Source: Trueperaceae bacterium
Lineage (GTDB): Bacteria; Deinococcota; Deinococci; Deinococcales; Trueperaceae
Assembly: GCA_011390455.1 (NCBI GenBank)
Contig: JAABSI010000008.1
Coordinates: forward strand, 1 to 62,194
Length of the DNA stretch: 62,194 bases
Reading direction: 5' to 3'
The notes beneath the pieces were generated by a model. The model had not been told where the DNA came from. It worked only from the letters and a program-made list of their open reading frames with translations, and ran no database searches. Below, one piece after another: positions 52,461 through 60,870 of the stretch. The position numbers were made by a program, and so were the translations under genes. The stretch's first letter is position 1. Every line of letters starts with the position of its first letter.

Positions 52461-52480
52461 AGGATACCCCAATGGGGTAT
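52461..52480 (-). promoter_or_regulatory. CsoR/CstR-like operator overlapping the DUF302 promoter
   Basis: ATACCCC-AAT-GGGGTAT (52464-52480) is a perfect inverted repeat of the type bound by copper- or sulfide-sensing CsoR-family repressors. The minus-strand -10 TATCCT (52461-52466) overlaps one arm, so binding would block transcription. The repressor gene is not in this window. Confidence 0.65.
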
Positions 52481-52574
52481 TCGAAGCACCGACGAGGCGA
52501 CGAGGAGCGCGAAACCGGGCTAGCGTGGGGCATCGGACGCCGCCGGCCGTGGCGGGTCTGGGAAGGACCGACCG

Positions 52575-54215
52575 ATGGATGCCACCCGCACACCCGAGTG
52601 GCGCGCCGTGCGCGCCCACGCCGATCGCCTGCGCGACGTCCACCTGCGCGACCTGTTCACCACCGACCCCGGCCGCACCGAGCGCCTGCGGCTGCAGATC
52701 GGCGACGTGGAGCTCGACCTGTCCAAGCACCGCGTCGATGCACCGGCGCTGACGGCGCTGCTGCAGCTGGCCGAGGCCGCGGGCGTCGCCCCGGCGATCG
52801 AGCGCATGTTCGCCGGCGCGCACCTCAACACCACCGAAGACCGGGCCGTGCTGCACGTCGCCCTGCGCGCCGGGCCGGACGCGCGCTTCGAGGTCGACGG
52901 CGCCGACGTCATGCCCGACGTCCGGGCCGTGCGCGCCCGGCTCGCGGCCTTCGCCGAACGGGTCCGCTCCGGCGCCCACGTCGGCTTCGACGGCCGGCCG
53001 ATCCACGACGTGGTCCACATCGGCATCGGCGGCAGCGACCTCGGCCCCAAGATGGCGACCCAAGCCCTGTCGGCCTACGCCCACGAGCGGCTCCGGGTGC
53101 GCTTCGTCTCCAACGTCGACCCGTCGGACCTGAGCGAGGCGCTCGCCGGGTCGGACCCGGCCACGACCCTCGTGATCGTCGCGTCCAAGACCTTCACCAC
53201 CCAGGAGACCATGGCCAACGCCCGGGCGGCGCGCGCCTGGCTGGTCGCCGCGGGCGGCGAGGACGCGGTCGCGCGGCACTTCGTCGCGCTGAGCACGAAC
53301 ACCGATGCGGCCGCGGACTTCGGCGTCCCGCCCGAACAGGTGTTCGGCTTCTGGGACTGGGTGGGCGGCCGCTACTCGGTGTGGAGCGCGATCGGGTTGC
53401 CGCTGATGCTGTCGATCGGCCCCGAGCGGTTCGAGGCCTTCCTCGGCGGCGCCGAACGGGTCGACCGGCACCTGCGCGAGACGCCGCTCGAGGCCAACGC
53501 GCCGGTGCTGATGGCGCTGCTCGGGGTCTGGTACGCCAACTTCTTCGGCGCCGAGACCCATGCGGTCCTCCCCTACGACCACGACCTGGTCCATCTGCCG
53601 GCGTACCTGCAGCAGGCCGACATGGAGAGCAACGGCAAGTCGGTCACCGCCGACGGTCGCCCGGTGGCCACGACCACCGGACCGATCGTGTGGGGGCAAC
53701 CGGGCACGAACGGGCAGCACGCCTTCTACCAGCTGCTGCACCAAGGGACGCGGCTGGTGCCGGCGGACTTCCTCGTGGCCGCCCGCAGCCACCGGCCGGT
53801 GGCCGATCAACACGAGCTGCTGGTCGCCAACGCGCTGGCGCAGGCCGAGGCGCTCATGGTCGGACGCCCCGAGGCCGAGGCCCGCGCCGCCCTCGAGGCG
53901 CAGGGGGTGAGCGGCCCGAAGCTCGACCTGCTCGCGGCGGCCAAGACCTTCGAGGGCAACCGGCCCAGCAGCTTCTTCCTCTACCCGCAGTCGACCCCGG
54001 AGGTCCTCGGCACCCTGATCGCGCTGTACGAGCACAAGATCTTCGTTCAGGGCGTGATCTGGGGCATCAACTCGTTCGACCAGATGGGCGTCGAGCTCGG
54101 GAAGGCGCTCGCGGACCGGATCCGGCCGGAACTCGAAGACGGCGCGGCGATCGGTCCGCACGACGCCTCGACGCGCGCGCTGATCGAGCGGGTGCGGGCG
54201 TTGCGAACCGGCTGA
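52575..54215 (+). CDS. pgi: Glucose-6-phosphate isomerase
   Basis: The 546-residue protein is of the long (E. coli-like) PGI type and interconverts glucose-6-P and fructose-6-P in glycolysis. Seen are VVHIGIGGSDLGP, the SKTFTTQETMANA phosphate site, the family signature region with PYDHDLVHLPAYLQQADMESNGKSV, and WGQPGTNGQHAFYQLLHQG. The C-terminal VIWGINSFDQMGVELGKAL carries the catalytic Lys. GGGAAGGA is the ribosome site; TAGCGT further up is a likely -10. Confidence 0.95.
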   Translation: MDATRTPEWRAVRAHADRLRDVHLRDLFTTDPGRTERLRLQIGDVELDLSKHRVDAPALTALLQLAEAAGVAPAIERMFAGAHLNTTEDRAVLHVALRAGPDARFEVDGADVMPDVRAVRARLAAFAERVRSGAHVGFDGRPIHDVVHIGIGGSDLGPKMATQALSAYAHERLRVRFVSNVDPSDLSEALAGSDPATTLVIVASKTFTTQETMANARAARAWLVAAGGEDAVARHFVALSTNTDAAADFGVPPEQVFGFWDWVGGRYSVWSAIGLPLMLSIGPERFEAFLGGAERVDRHLRETPLEANAPVLMALLGVWYANFFGAETHAVLPYDHDLVHLPAYLQQADMESNGKSVTADGRPVATTTGPIVWGQPGTNGQHAFYQLLHQGTRLVPADFLVAARSHRPVADQHELLVANALAQAEALMVGRPEAEARAALEAQGVSGPKLDLLAAAKTFEGNRPSSFFLYPQSTPEVLGTLIALYEHKIFVQGVIWGINSFDQMGVELGKALADRIRPELEDGAAIGPHDASTRALIERVRALRTG

Positions 54216-54238
54216 GCGGCGCGCTGCTAGGCTGCGGC

Positions 54239-54685
54239 ATGAACCGTCTCCGCTCGTGGATCGTGGCCGCCACCCTCGCGCTCGCGCCGTTCGCGGTCGC
54301 GCAGACGCTCGCCGACGTCACGCTCGCCACCGCGATCGTCGCCCAGTTGCAGGGCGCCACGGTGCAGCTCCCCTCGGGCAGCCTGCGCGCCCAGGGCGCC
54401 GGCACCGCGGGCGTGGTCGCGCGCGTGCCCGACGCCGCATCGTGGACCGACTACGAGGTCTACACCGCCACGGGCGTCGCCGCCGCGTTGGAACCGGCGC
54501 TCGTGTACGGCATCGAGCGCGACCTCTTCATGGTCGGGTTCGAGCGCTCGGAGACGACGCCCAGCCAGCTCGGCGCCACCGCGGTGACCCGGGTCGTGTT
54601 CGCGCATGCGGACGGACGGAGAGCGCTGTTGACGACCTTCCGCACCGGCCGCGAGTTCGTGTGGTTGCTGGCGCGCTCGCGCTGA
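54239..54685 (+). CDS. Hypothetical exported protein
   Basis: The 148-residue protein has a signal peptide (1-21, VAQ cleavage) and a beta-rich mature region with ATSWTDYEVYT-like and TRVVFAHADGRRALLTTF strands. No family was recognised. TAGGCT at 54228-54233 lies 5 bases before the ATG, a leaderless start, so it has its own promoter despite following pgi closely. Confidence 0.62.
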   Translation: MNRLRSWIVAATLALAPFAVAQTLADVTLATAIVAQLQGATVQLPSGSLRAQGAGTAGVVARVPDAASWTDYEVYTATGVAAALEPALVYGIERDLFMVGFERSETTPSQLGATAVTRVVFAHADGRRALLTTFRTGREFVWLLARSR

Positions 54686-54701
54686 TCGCGGTCCGCCCCG
54701 G

Positions 54702-55361
54702 TCAGGGGCGAGCGAGGGCCGCGCGGACGTCGTCGTCGCCCACCTGCCCGAAGCGTTCGTACCCCTGACCCACCGCCGAGAACCAGGTCGGCGTGCTGAG
54801 GACCCAGATGCCGTCGACGTCGGCGCCCAGCTCGGCGCTGGTGTCCGGGGGACCGATCGGCACCGCGAGGCCCACCCAGGCGGCGCCGGCGGCGCGCGCC
54901 ACCGCGACCGCCGCACGCGCGGTCGCACCGGTCGCCAGCCCGTCGTCGACGATCAACACGCGGCGGCCGGCGAGCTCCAAGGGCGGTCGACCGCCGCGGT
55001 AGGCGTCCTCCCGGCGTTCGAGCTCGCGCCGCTCCGCGGCCTCGACCCGCTCGAGCGCGGCGGGCGCGACGCGAGCGCCGCGCACCACGTCGTCCACGAG
55101 GACGCGGACGCCGCCCGGGCCGATCGCGCCCATCGCGACCTCGGCGTGGCCCGGCAGGCCGAGCTTGCGCACGACCAGCACGTCGAGCGTCGCATCGAGC
55201 GCGCGCGCCACCGGCGCGGCGACCGGCACGCCGCCCCGCGGCAGCGCCACCACCAGGTCGACCTGCGCGCCGTCGGCGAGCAGGCGCTCCGCGAGCTGCT
55301 TGCCAGCGTCGTCGCGATCGCGGAAGCGGGGGTCGTTCGTCGCGTCGCCACCCCAGCGCAT
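54702..55361 (-). CDS. Phosphoribosyltransferase domain protein
   Basis: The 219-residue protein has the PRTase fold. A hood segment with VDLVVALPRGGVPVAAPVARALDATLDVLVVRKLG is followed by the PRPP motif VLIVDDGLATGATA (about 137-150). It belongs to the group of uncharacterised PRTases with the ALPRGGVP sequence; the base is unknown. TAGCCT (55368-55373) lies 6 bases before the ATG, and GGAGG also falls in that gap. Confidence 0.85.
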   Translation of the reverse strand: MRWGGDATNDPRFRDRDDAGKQLAERLLADGAQVDLVVALPRGGVPVAAPVARALDATLDVLVVRKLGLPGHAEVAMGAIGPGGVRVLVDDVVRGARVAPAALERVEAAERRELERREDAYRGGRPPLELAGRRVLIVDDGLATGATARAAVAVARAAGAAWVGLAVPIGPPDTSAELGADVDGIWVLSTPTWFSAVGQGYERFGQVGDDDVRAALARP

Positions 55362-55454
55362 GCCTCCAGGCTACCGCCGCCCCCACGGCGCCGCCAGGGC
55401 ATGCGCCCGCGATCTGCGGGCTCGCGCCACGATTCGCCGCGTACGATGAGGTCG

Positions 55455-56381
55455 ATGCTCGAAGGGCGACGCGTGCTCGTGGTGCTCAACCCGGCGTCCG
55501 GCGGCGGTGCGGCGTCGGAAGCGGAGGGGTCGGTTCGGCTCGCGCTCGAAGCGGTCGGTGCCCGCGCGGAGATCCGCCACACCGGCAACGCGGACGACGC
55601 GCGCACCTGGGCGCGCATCGCCGCCGACGAGGGGTTCGACGTGGTGCTCGCCTTCGGCGGCGACGGCACCGCCAACGAGGTCGCCCGCGGTCTACTCGAC
55701 GCGGGCGGACGCGCCGAACTGGGGGTGCTCCCGGTCGGGACCGGCAACGGCCTCGCCCGCGTGCTCGACGTGCCCATCGACCCCGAGAAGGCAGTCGTCG
55801 CCCTCGCCGCCGGACGGACCGTGGACTTCGACGTGGTCGAGGTCCTGGCTCCGGAGGGGATCGCGCTGCTCTTCCTGGGGGCCGGCCTCGACGCCGACAT
55901 CAACCGCGACGCCAGCGCGGCCGCCAAGGCCCGCTTCGGCTTCCTCGCCTACGTGTGGGCGGTGCTGCGGCGCCTGCCACGGCTGCGTGGCCATCGCGTC
56001 GAGCTCACCCTCGACGGCGAGACGACCCGCCTGAGCGCGCACACCGTCACGCTCTTCAACGCCGGACGCCTGGTGCTGGGCGGCGTGCCGGTGGGCCCGG
56101 ACGCCGACCCGCACGACGGGCGGATCGACGTCGCGGTGTTGCGCTCGCCCGACTTCTGGCGGGCTGCGGCCGCCGTGGTGCGGTTGGTCACGCGGAGGGG
56201 CAGCCGTCGGCAGTTCGAGCGGGCGCGCGAGGTGCGGCTCGAGGCCGATCCGCCGCTGCCGGTGCACTTCGACGGCGACGTGGTCGGGACGACCCCGTTG
56301 GTCGCGCGGGTGCTGCCGGCCGCCCTGCGCGTGATCGCGGGACCCCGCTACCTGCGCAGTACCCCGGCGACGCCCCGGTAG
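55455..56381 (+). CDS. Diacylglycerol kinase/sphingosine kinase-like protein (YegS/DgkB type)
   Basis: The 308-residue lipid kinase-like protein has VLVVLNPASGGGAA, the nucleotide motif VLAFGGDGTANEVARGL, and PVGTGNGLARVLDVP, and a C-terminal beta-sandwich with HDGRIDVAVL. It probably phosphorylates a diacylglycerol or similar lipid. The ATG at 55455 is chosen over one 9 bases earlier because TACGAT (55442-55447) ends 7 bases before it. Its end overlaps the convergent baeRF-like gene by 34 bases. Confidence 0.88.
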   Translation: MLEGRRVLVVLNPASGGGAASEAEGSVRLALEAVGARAEIRHTGNADDARTWARIAADEGFDVVLAFGGDGTANEVARGLLDAGGRAELGVLPVGTGNGLARVLDVPIDPEKAVVALAAGRTVDFDVVEVLAPEGIALLFLGAGLDADINRDASAAAKARFGFLAYVWAVLRRLPRLRGHRVELTLDGETTRLSAHTVTLFNAGRLVLGGVPVGPDADPHDGRIDVAVLRSPDFWRAAAAVVRLVTRRGSRRQFERAREVRLEADPPLPVHFDGDVVGTTPLVARVLPAALRVIAGPRYLRSTPATPR

Positions 56382-57511
56382 CGCGCCTCGAGTTCGTCCG
56401 CACGCAGCCCGCGCACGAAGCGGAGCGCCGTGCGCTGCCGCTCGAGGTGCGAGGCGACGTGGTCGCGCAGGTCGATGCGCGCGACGGTCGCGTCGGGCGT
56501 CGCGCCGTCCGGAAGCCCGTCCGGTAGGTCGCGGACCTCCTCCACCGAGTCGTCCCACGCGGCGGCCACCTCGCGGTCGGCGGGCAGCACCAGCTGGCCC
56601 AAGCGCCCGGCGCGCAGCGCCGTCCACGTCGCCGCCGGTCCGACCACGCCGCGTTCGGCGACCGCGGCGAGCGCCGCGACCTCGCGCGCTTCCTCCTCGG
56701 CCGCGAGCATGGGGGCGATCGCCGCCGCCCAAACGCCGGCATCGGCGTCGGGATCGGCGGGAGCGCCGGGGCGGACGAGCAGCCGGTCGGCGCTCGCCGC
56801 CGGCCATGCGCGCTCGAACGCCGCGACCGCCCGCGGTCCGCCGGTGACGAGCACGCGGGCCTCGGCGTCGCCCGTGAGCTCGTTCGCGAGGTCCGCGGCG
56901 ACGCGCGCCCAGAAGCGCTCGGTCCAGGCCGTCGTGCGCGCCTCGAACAGGTCGGTGCCCGCGCCGCCCCGCGCGGGCGTACCGGGCATCCCCATCGCCT
57001 CCTCGCGCATGGGACGCCAGTCGGTCGTGTCGAGCGGCCGGATCGCCGCGTCCGCCTCGCGCACGACGCCCCCCTCGGCATCGAAGCGGCGCACCCGGGT
57101 CGCGTCGACGAACAGCACCACCGTCCGCGGGCGCGCCAGCAGCGCGAGCCGGACCCGCGCCGTCCAGGGCTCGCCGTACCGGGCGCAGGCGCCGGTCTCG
57201 CCCGCCAGTTCGGGCGCGGCGAACGGGATCGCCAGGACGACGGCCTCGGCGCTCGGGTCCGGCGCCAGCGCCAGCGCCAACGTCGGTGCCGGCCCCGCGC
57301 GCCACGCCTCGCTCGCGCGCCGCGCCAACTCGTGGCGCGGCTCCTGCGGCACGCCCGCATCGCGCAACGCCCCTTCGAGGTGCGCGCGCACGCCCGCCGA
57401 CTGCGCGGGGATGGCGGCGATCAGCACCGTCGCCACCGGCCGCTCCAGCGCATCCACGGCAGCGGCCCAGCGGTCGAACTCGGCTCGAACGGAATCGGAT
57501 CGGTGGCCCAT
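56348..57511 (-). CDS. baeRF-like protein (bacterial archaeo-eukaryotic release-factor domain family)
   Basis: The 387-residue protein resembles bacterial homologues of eRF1. A first domain (about 20-140) has TVVLFVDATRVRRF, a central domain spans about 150-280, and a C-terminal eRF1-3-like domain has VAERGVVGPAATWTALRAGRLGQLVLPADREV. No GGQ motif was seen. Such proteins are proposed to act on ribosomes or ribosome-associated stress; the assignment is from remembered patterns. GAGGAGC lies before the ATG; the promoter is at 57605. Confidence 0.65.
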   Translation of the reverse strand: MGHRSDSVRAEFDRWAAAVDALERPVATVLIAAIPAQSAGVRAHLEGALRDAGVPQEPRHELARRASEAWRAGPAPTLALALAPDPSAEAVVLAIPFAAPELAGETGACARYGEPWTARVRLALLARPRTVVLFVDATRVRRFDAEGGVVREADAAIRPLDTTDWRPMREEAMGMPGTPARGGAGTDLFEARTTAWTERFWARVAADLANELTGDAEARVLVTGGPRAVAAFERAWPAASADRLLVRPGAPADPDADAGVWAAAIAPMLAAEEEAREVAALAAVAERGVVGPAATWTALRAGRLGQLVLPADREVAAAWDDSVEEVRDLPDGLPDGATPDATVARIDLRDHVASHLERQRTALRFVRGLRADELEARYRGVAGVLRR

Positions 57512-57604
57512 GCGGCGCTCCTCGCCAGGGCTTCGGCCCCAAGGCGCGCGCCCGCAGGCGTGCGCCACGCCTCGTGACGGCCGGTCCTCGACCGGCCCGT
57601 CTCC

Positions 57605-57633
57605 ACGGTAGGTCCGCCGGGCGACCCCGTCAA
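57605..57633 (-). promoter_or_regulatory. Promoter of the baeRF-like gene
   Basis: On the minus strand TTGACG (57628-57633), a 17-base spacer and TACCGT (57605-57610) form a good sigma-70-type promoter. It gives a leader of about 90 bases, in contrast to the leaderless divergent gene. Confidence 0.65.
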
Positions 57634-57662
57634 GGAACGCGGACACCCGGTAGCATGCGCCC

Positions 57663-58571
57663 GTGCCCGAGGTCCTGGTCCTGCTGCTCGACGTGGTCGT
57701 GCCCGTGTTCCTGGTGATCGCGGCCGGCGCCGCGATCGGCCTGCGGTTCGGGCTCGAGGTGGCGCCCATCAACCGGATCGCGCTCTACGCCGCCGTGCCG
57801 GCGCTCGCCTACCGCACGCTCGCCGAGCTCGAGCTGGCGGGCGCGACCGTCACGCGGCTGCTGGTCGGGTACGGCGGGTACCTGCTGGTCGCGGCGGCGC
57901 TCGCGGCGTGGGTCGGTCGCCGCTGGACGCCCGTCCGGCGGCGCGCGCTCGTCGGCACCAGCGTGCTCCCGAACGCAGCCAACCTCAACCTGCCGGTGGC
58001 GCTGTTCGCCTTCGGCGCCGCCGGCCTCGAGCGCGCGCTCGTGCTGTACGTCGCGACGTCGCTGCTGATGTTCACGCTCGGCCCCAGCCTCGTCGGGCGT
58101 CCGACCACGCTGGGACGCGCACTGCGCACCGTGCTCGGCTTCCCGGTGCTCTGGGCCGCGGTCCTGGGCCTGATCGTCAACGGAACCGGAGCGACCGCCC
58201 CGACCGCGCTCGAGCGCGCCGTCGGGCTCCTAGCCGACGCGGCGATCCCGTTGGTGCTGCTCACGCTGGGCGTGCAGTTGGTCCGCGCCCGCCGCTGGCG
58301 ACCGAGCGCTGCGGCCTGGACGGCCGTGGGGCTCAAGCTGGGCGCCGGTCCGCTGCTGGCGGCGGCGGTGGGTCTGCTCGTCGGCCTTCAGGGCCTCGAC
58401 CTCATGGTCTTGGTGCTGATCGGCGCGATGCCGACGGCCGTGAACGCCGCGATGCTCGCCGTCGAGTTCGACGGCGATGCGGCGCTCGTCGGCGACGCGG
58501 TGGTGGCGGGGACGGCGCTGGCGCTCGCCACCCTGCCGGTCGTGCTGACCTTGGTGCAGCGGTTGGTCTGA
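57663..58571 (+). CDS. AEC family (auxin efflux carrier-like) transporter
   Basis: The 302-residue protein has about ten helices in two repeats. AEC-like segments include SVLPNAANLNLPVALFAFGAAGLERALVL and LIGAMPTAVNAAMLAVEFDGDAALVGDAVVAGTALALATLPVVLTL. It is probably a carboxylate or amino-acid carrier. The GTG start is 6 bases after TAGCAT (57651-57656), so leaderless. Confidence 0.85.
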   Translation: MPEVLVLLLDVVVPVFLVIAAGAAIGLRFGLEVAPINRIALYAAVPALAYRTLAELELAGATVTRLLVGYGGYLLVAAALAAWVGRRWTPVRRRALVGTSVLPNAANLNLPVALFAFGAAGLERALVLYVATSLLMFTLGPSLVGRPTTLGRALRTVLGFPVLWAAVLGLIVNGTGATAPTALERAVGLLADAAIPLVLLTLGVQLVRARRWRPSAAAWTAVGLKLGAGPLLAAAVGLLVGLQGLDLMVLVLIGAMPTAVNAAMLAVEFDGDAALVGDAVVAGTALALATLPVVLTLVQRLV

Positions 58572-58625
58572 CGTGCACGCCGCCGCTCGCGTCCGGGGCG
58601 GTGCGATGGGGGTAGCATCCCCCGC

Positions 58626-59552
58626 GTGTCCACCGTCGCCGCCGCCATCGTCCCGCTCACCCTGTTGATCGCGCTCGGCTTCGCGCTGCGGCGCGCCGCG
58701 TTCCTGCCGGAGCCGTTCTGGCCCGGTCTCGACCGGCTCAACTACTGGGTGCTGTTCCCGGCGCTGATCTTCGTCAGCCTCGCCACCGCGCGCGGTGGCC
58801 TCGAAGGGAGCGGGCGCGTCGCGCTCGCGGTGTGGGGCGGCCTGGCCGTCGTCGCGACGCTGGCGCTGCTGGGTCGGCGGGTGCTGGCGGCGGACGGCCG
58901 CTCCTTCACCTCGGCCTTCCAAGGCTCCGTGCGCTTCAACAGCTTCGCGGCCTTCGCGGTGGTCCCGGTGCTCTTCCCCGGCGCCGCCGGCCTGACCGCG
59001 CTGCTCGTGGCGATGACCGTGCCGGTCGTCAACGTCGCGAGCGTGACGGTGCTCGCGCGCTTCGCGGGGCGCCACCCCCTGCGCTGGTCGCGGGTGGCGC
59101 GCTCGGTCGCCGGCAACCCGCTGATCGTGGCCTCGCTCGCGGGCATCGCCGTGCGATCCGTGCAGCTGCCTTTGGGACCGTTCGAGGACGCGTTGGGGCT
59201 CTTGGGCCAGGCCTCGCTCGGCACCGGGCTGCTGTCGGTCGGGGCGACGCTCCGCTTCCGAGGGGTCGCGGCCCAGCTCCGCCCCATCGCCGGCTCGAGC
59301 GTCCTCAAGCTGGTGGCGCTGCCGCTCGCCACGTGGGGGTTCGCTCGGGCGCTGGGCGTGCCGCCCGAGCAGCTCGCCCCCGTGCTCGTGTTCCAAGCGC
59401 TGCCGACCTCGTCGGCGGCGTTCGTGCTGGCGCGCGCGATGGGCGGCGACGAGCGCTTGATGGCCTCGATCCTCGCGATCCAGACGGCGCTGGCCCTGGG
59501 ATGGCTGCCGATCGCCTTCGGGGTGGTGGGTCGGGTGGTCGGGGGGCCGTGA
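58626..59552 (+). CDS. AEC family transporter, second copy
   Basis: The 308-residue membrane protein has the same build as the preceding one, with SVRFNSFAAFAVVPVLFPGAAGLTALLVAM and LVFQALPTSSAAFVLARAMGGDERLMASILAIQTALALGWLPI. Similarity to its neighbour is limited, so this is not a recent duplication. TAGCAT (58613-58618) lies 7 bases before the GTG, giving its own leaderless message. Confidence 0.85.
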   Translation: MSTVAAAIVPLTLLIALGFALRRAAFLPEPFWPGLDRLNYWVLFPALIFVSLATARGGLEGSGRVALAVWGGLAVVATLALLGRRVLAADGRSFTSAFQGSVRFNSFAAFAVVPVLFPGAAGLTALLVAMTVPVVNVASVTVLARFAGRHPLRWSRVARSVAGNPLIVASLAGIAVRSVQLPLGPFEDALGLLGQASLGTGLLSVGATLRFRGVAAQLRPIAGSSVLKLVALPLATWGFARALGVPPEQLAPVLVFQALPTSSAAFVLARAMGGDERLMASILAIQTALALGWLPIAFGVVGRVVGGP

Positions 59553-59674
59553 ACCGCCGGCGTGGTGTACGCGAGGGCCGACGTCGTCGACGCGCCCCTC
59601 CCCTTCGTAGGCGAGGATTGCCCCCAGACCGACCTGCGCGCCGTGCGCTCCCGACGCGCGCCTTGGAGACCCCC

Positions 59675-60844
59675 ATGCCCACCGTTCGCGACCACGCGCT
59701 CGCCCTCGCCGAGCGCACCGTGGCCACCCGCCGCGACCTCCACGCCCACCCCGAGATCGCCTTCCAGGAGACCCGCACCATGGGGGTGATCGCCGAGCGC
59801 CTGCGCGCGCTCGGCCTGCAGCCGCGCACCGGCGTCGGTGGCACCGGCGTGGTGGCCGTATGGGACACCGGCCGACCCGGCCGCACGGTGCTCGCGCGCG
59901 CCGACATGGACGCGCTGCCCGTGCCCGACGAGAAGAGCGTCCCGTACCGGTCGACGCGCGAGGGTTGGAACCACGCCTGCGGCCACGACGGGCACGTGGC
60001 CGTGCTGTTGTCGGTGGCCGAGGTGCTGACCGCGCGCACCGACCTCGCCGGCCGCGTGGCGTTCGTGTTCCAGCCGGCCGAGGAGATCGTCCGCGGCGCC
60101 GAGGCGATGATCGCCGACGGCGCGCTCGACGGGCTCACCCCCGACGCCACCGTCGGGTTGCACCTCTCGAGCATGCACCCCACCGGCGTGGTGGCGGTGC
60201 GCGAGGGGCCGGCGATGGCGGCGGCCGACACCTTCCGCTTCGTCGTCCACGGTCGCGGCGGCCACGCGGCCAAACCCAACGAGACGGTCGACCCGGTGCT
60301 GGTGGCGGCCCACCTGGTGCTGGCGCTGCAGGCGCTCGTCTCGCGCGAGACCGACCCAGTCGACCAGAGCGTGATCAGCGTCACCAGCGTGCACGGCGGC
60401 ACCGCGTTCAACATCATTCCCGAGTCGGTGGAGCTCAAGGGGACGCTGCGGACCTTCGATGCGTCCACCCGCGATCGCCTGAAGCGCCGCCTCCACGAGG
60501 TCGCCGACGGCGTCGCCGCGACCTTCGGCGCGCGCGCGACGCCCGAGTGGACCGATGGCTCGCCGGCCGTCGTGAACGATGCCGCCGCCACCGAGCGGCT
60601 GCGCGCCGTCGCGACCCGCGTGGTGGGCGCGGAGCACGTGGTGCGCAACGCGCAGATGATGGGCGGCGACGACATGGCGCTCTGGCTGCAGCGCGCGCCC
60701 GGCAGCTACTTCTTCGTCGGCGCCAACGGCGGCGCGGCGAGCGCCTTCGCCCACCACCACCCGCGCTTCGACCTCGACGAGGCGGCGCTCCCGATCGCCG
60801 TGGAGCTGCTCGCCGAGGCGGCGATCGACCAGTTGGGGGCGTAG
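59675..60844 (+). CDS. M20 family amidohydrolase
   Basis: The 389-residue metallopeptidase-like protein has RRDLHAHPEIAFQETRT, the metal ligands in ARADMDALPV and NHACGHDGHVAVLLSVAE, and FVFQPAEEIVRGAEAMI. A dimerisation domain follows (about 175-290), then the final MMGGDDMALWL and AHHHPRFDLDE. This is the aminoacylase/hippurate hydrolase subgroup; it probably deacylates N-acyl amino acids. TTGGAGA precedes the ATG. Confidence 0.92.
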   Translation: MPTVRDHALALAERTVATRRDLHAHPEIAFQETRTMGVIAERLRALGLQPRTGVGGTGVVAVWDTGRPGRTVLARADMDALPVPDEKSVPYRSTREGWNHACGHDGHVAVLLSVAEVLTARTDLAGRVAFVFQPAEEIVRGAEAMIADGALDGLTPDATVGLHLSSMHPTGVVAVREGPAMAAADTFRFVVHGRGGHAAKPNETVDPVLVAAHLVLALQALVSRETDPVDQSVISVTSVHGGTAFNIIPESVELKGTLRTFDASTRDRLKRRLHEVADGVAATFGARATPEWTDGSPAVVNDAAATERLRAVATRVVGAEHVVRNAQMMGGDDMALWLQRAPGSYFFVGANGGAASAFAHHHPRFDLDEAALPIAVELLAEAAIDQLGA

Positions 60845-60870
60845 CGGAGCCCCCGCCTCGGCGTCATCGC

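Noticed and set aside
55446..55454. Upstream ATG for the lipid-kinase-like gene
   Set aside because: This ATG overlaps the TACGAT -10 box, so it would not be transcribed from that promoter; the ATG at 55455 is at leaderless distance.
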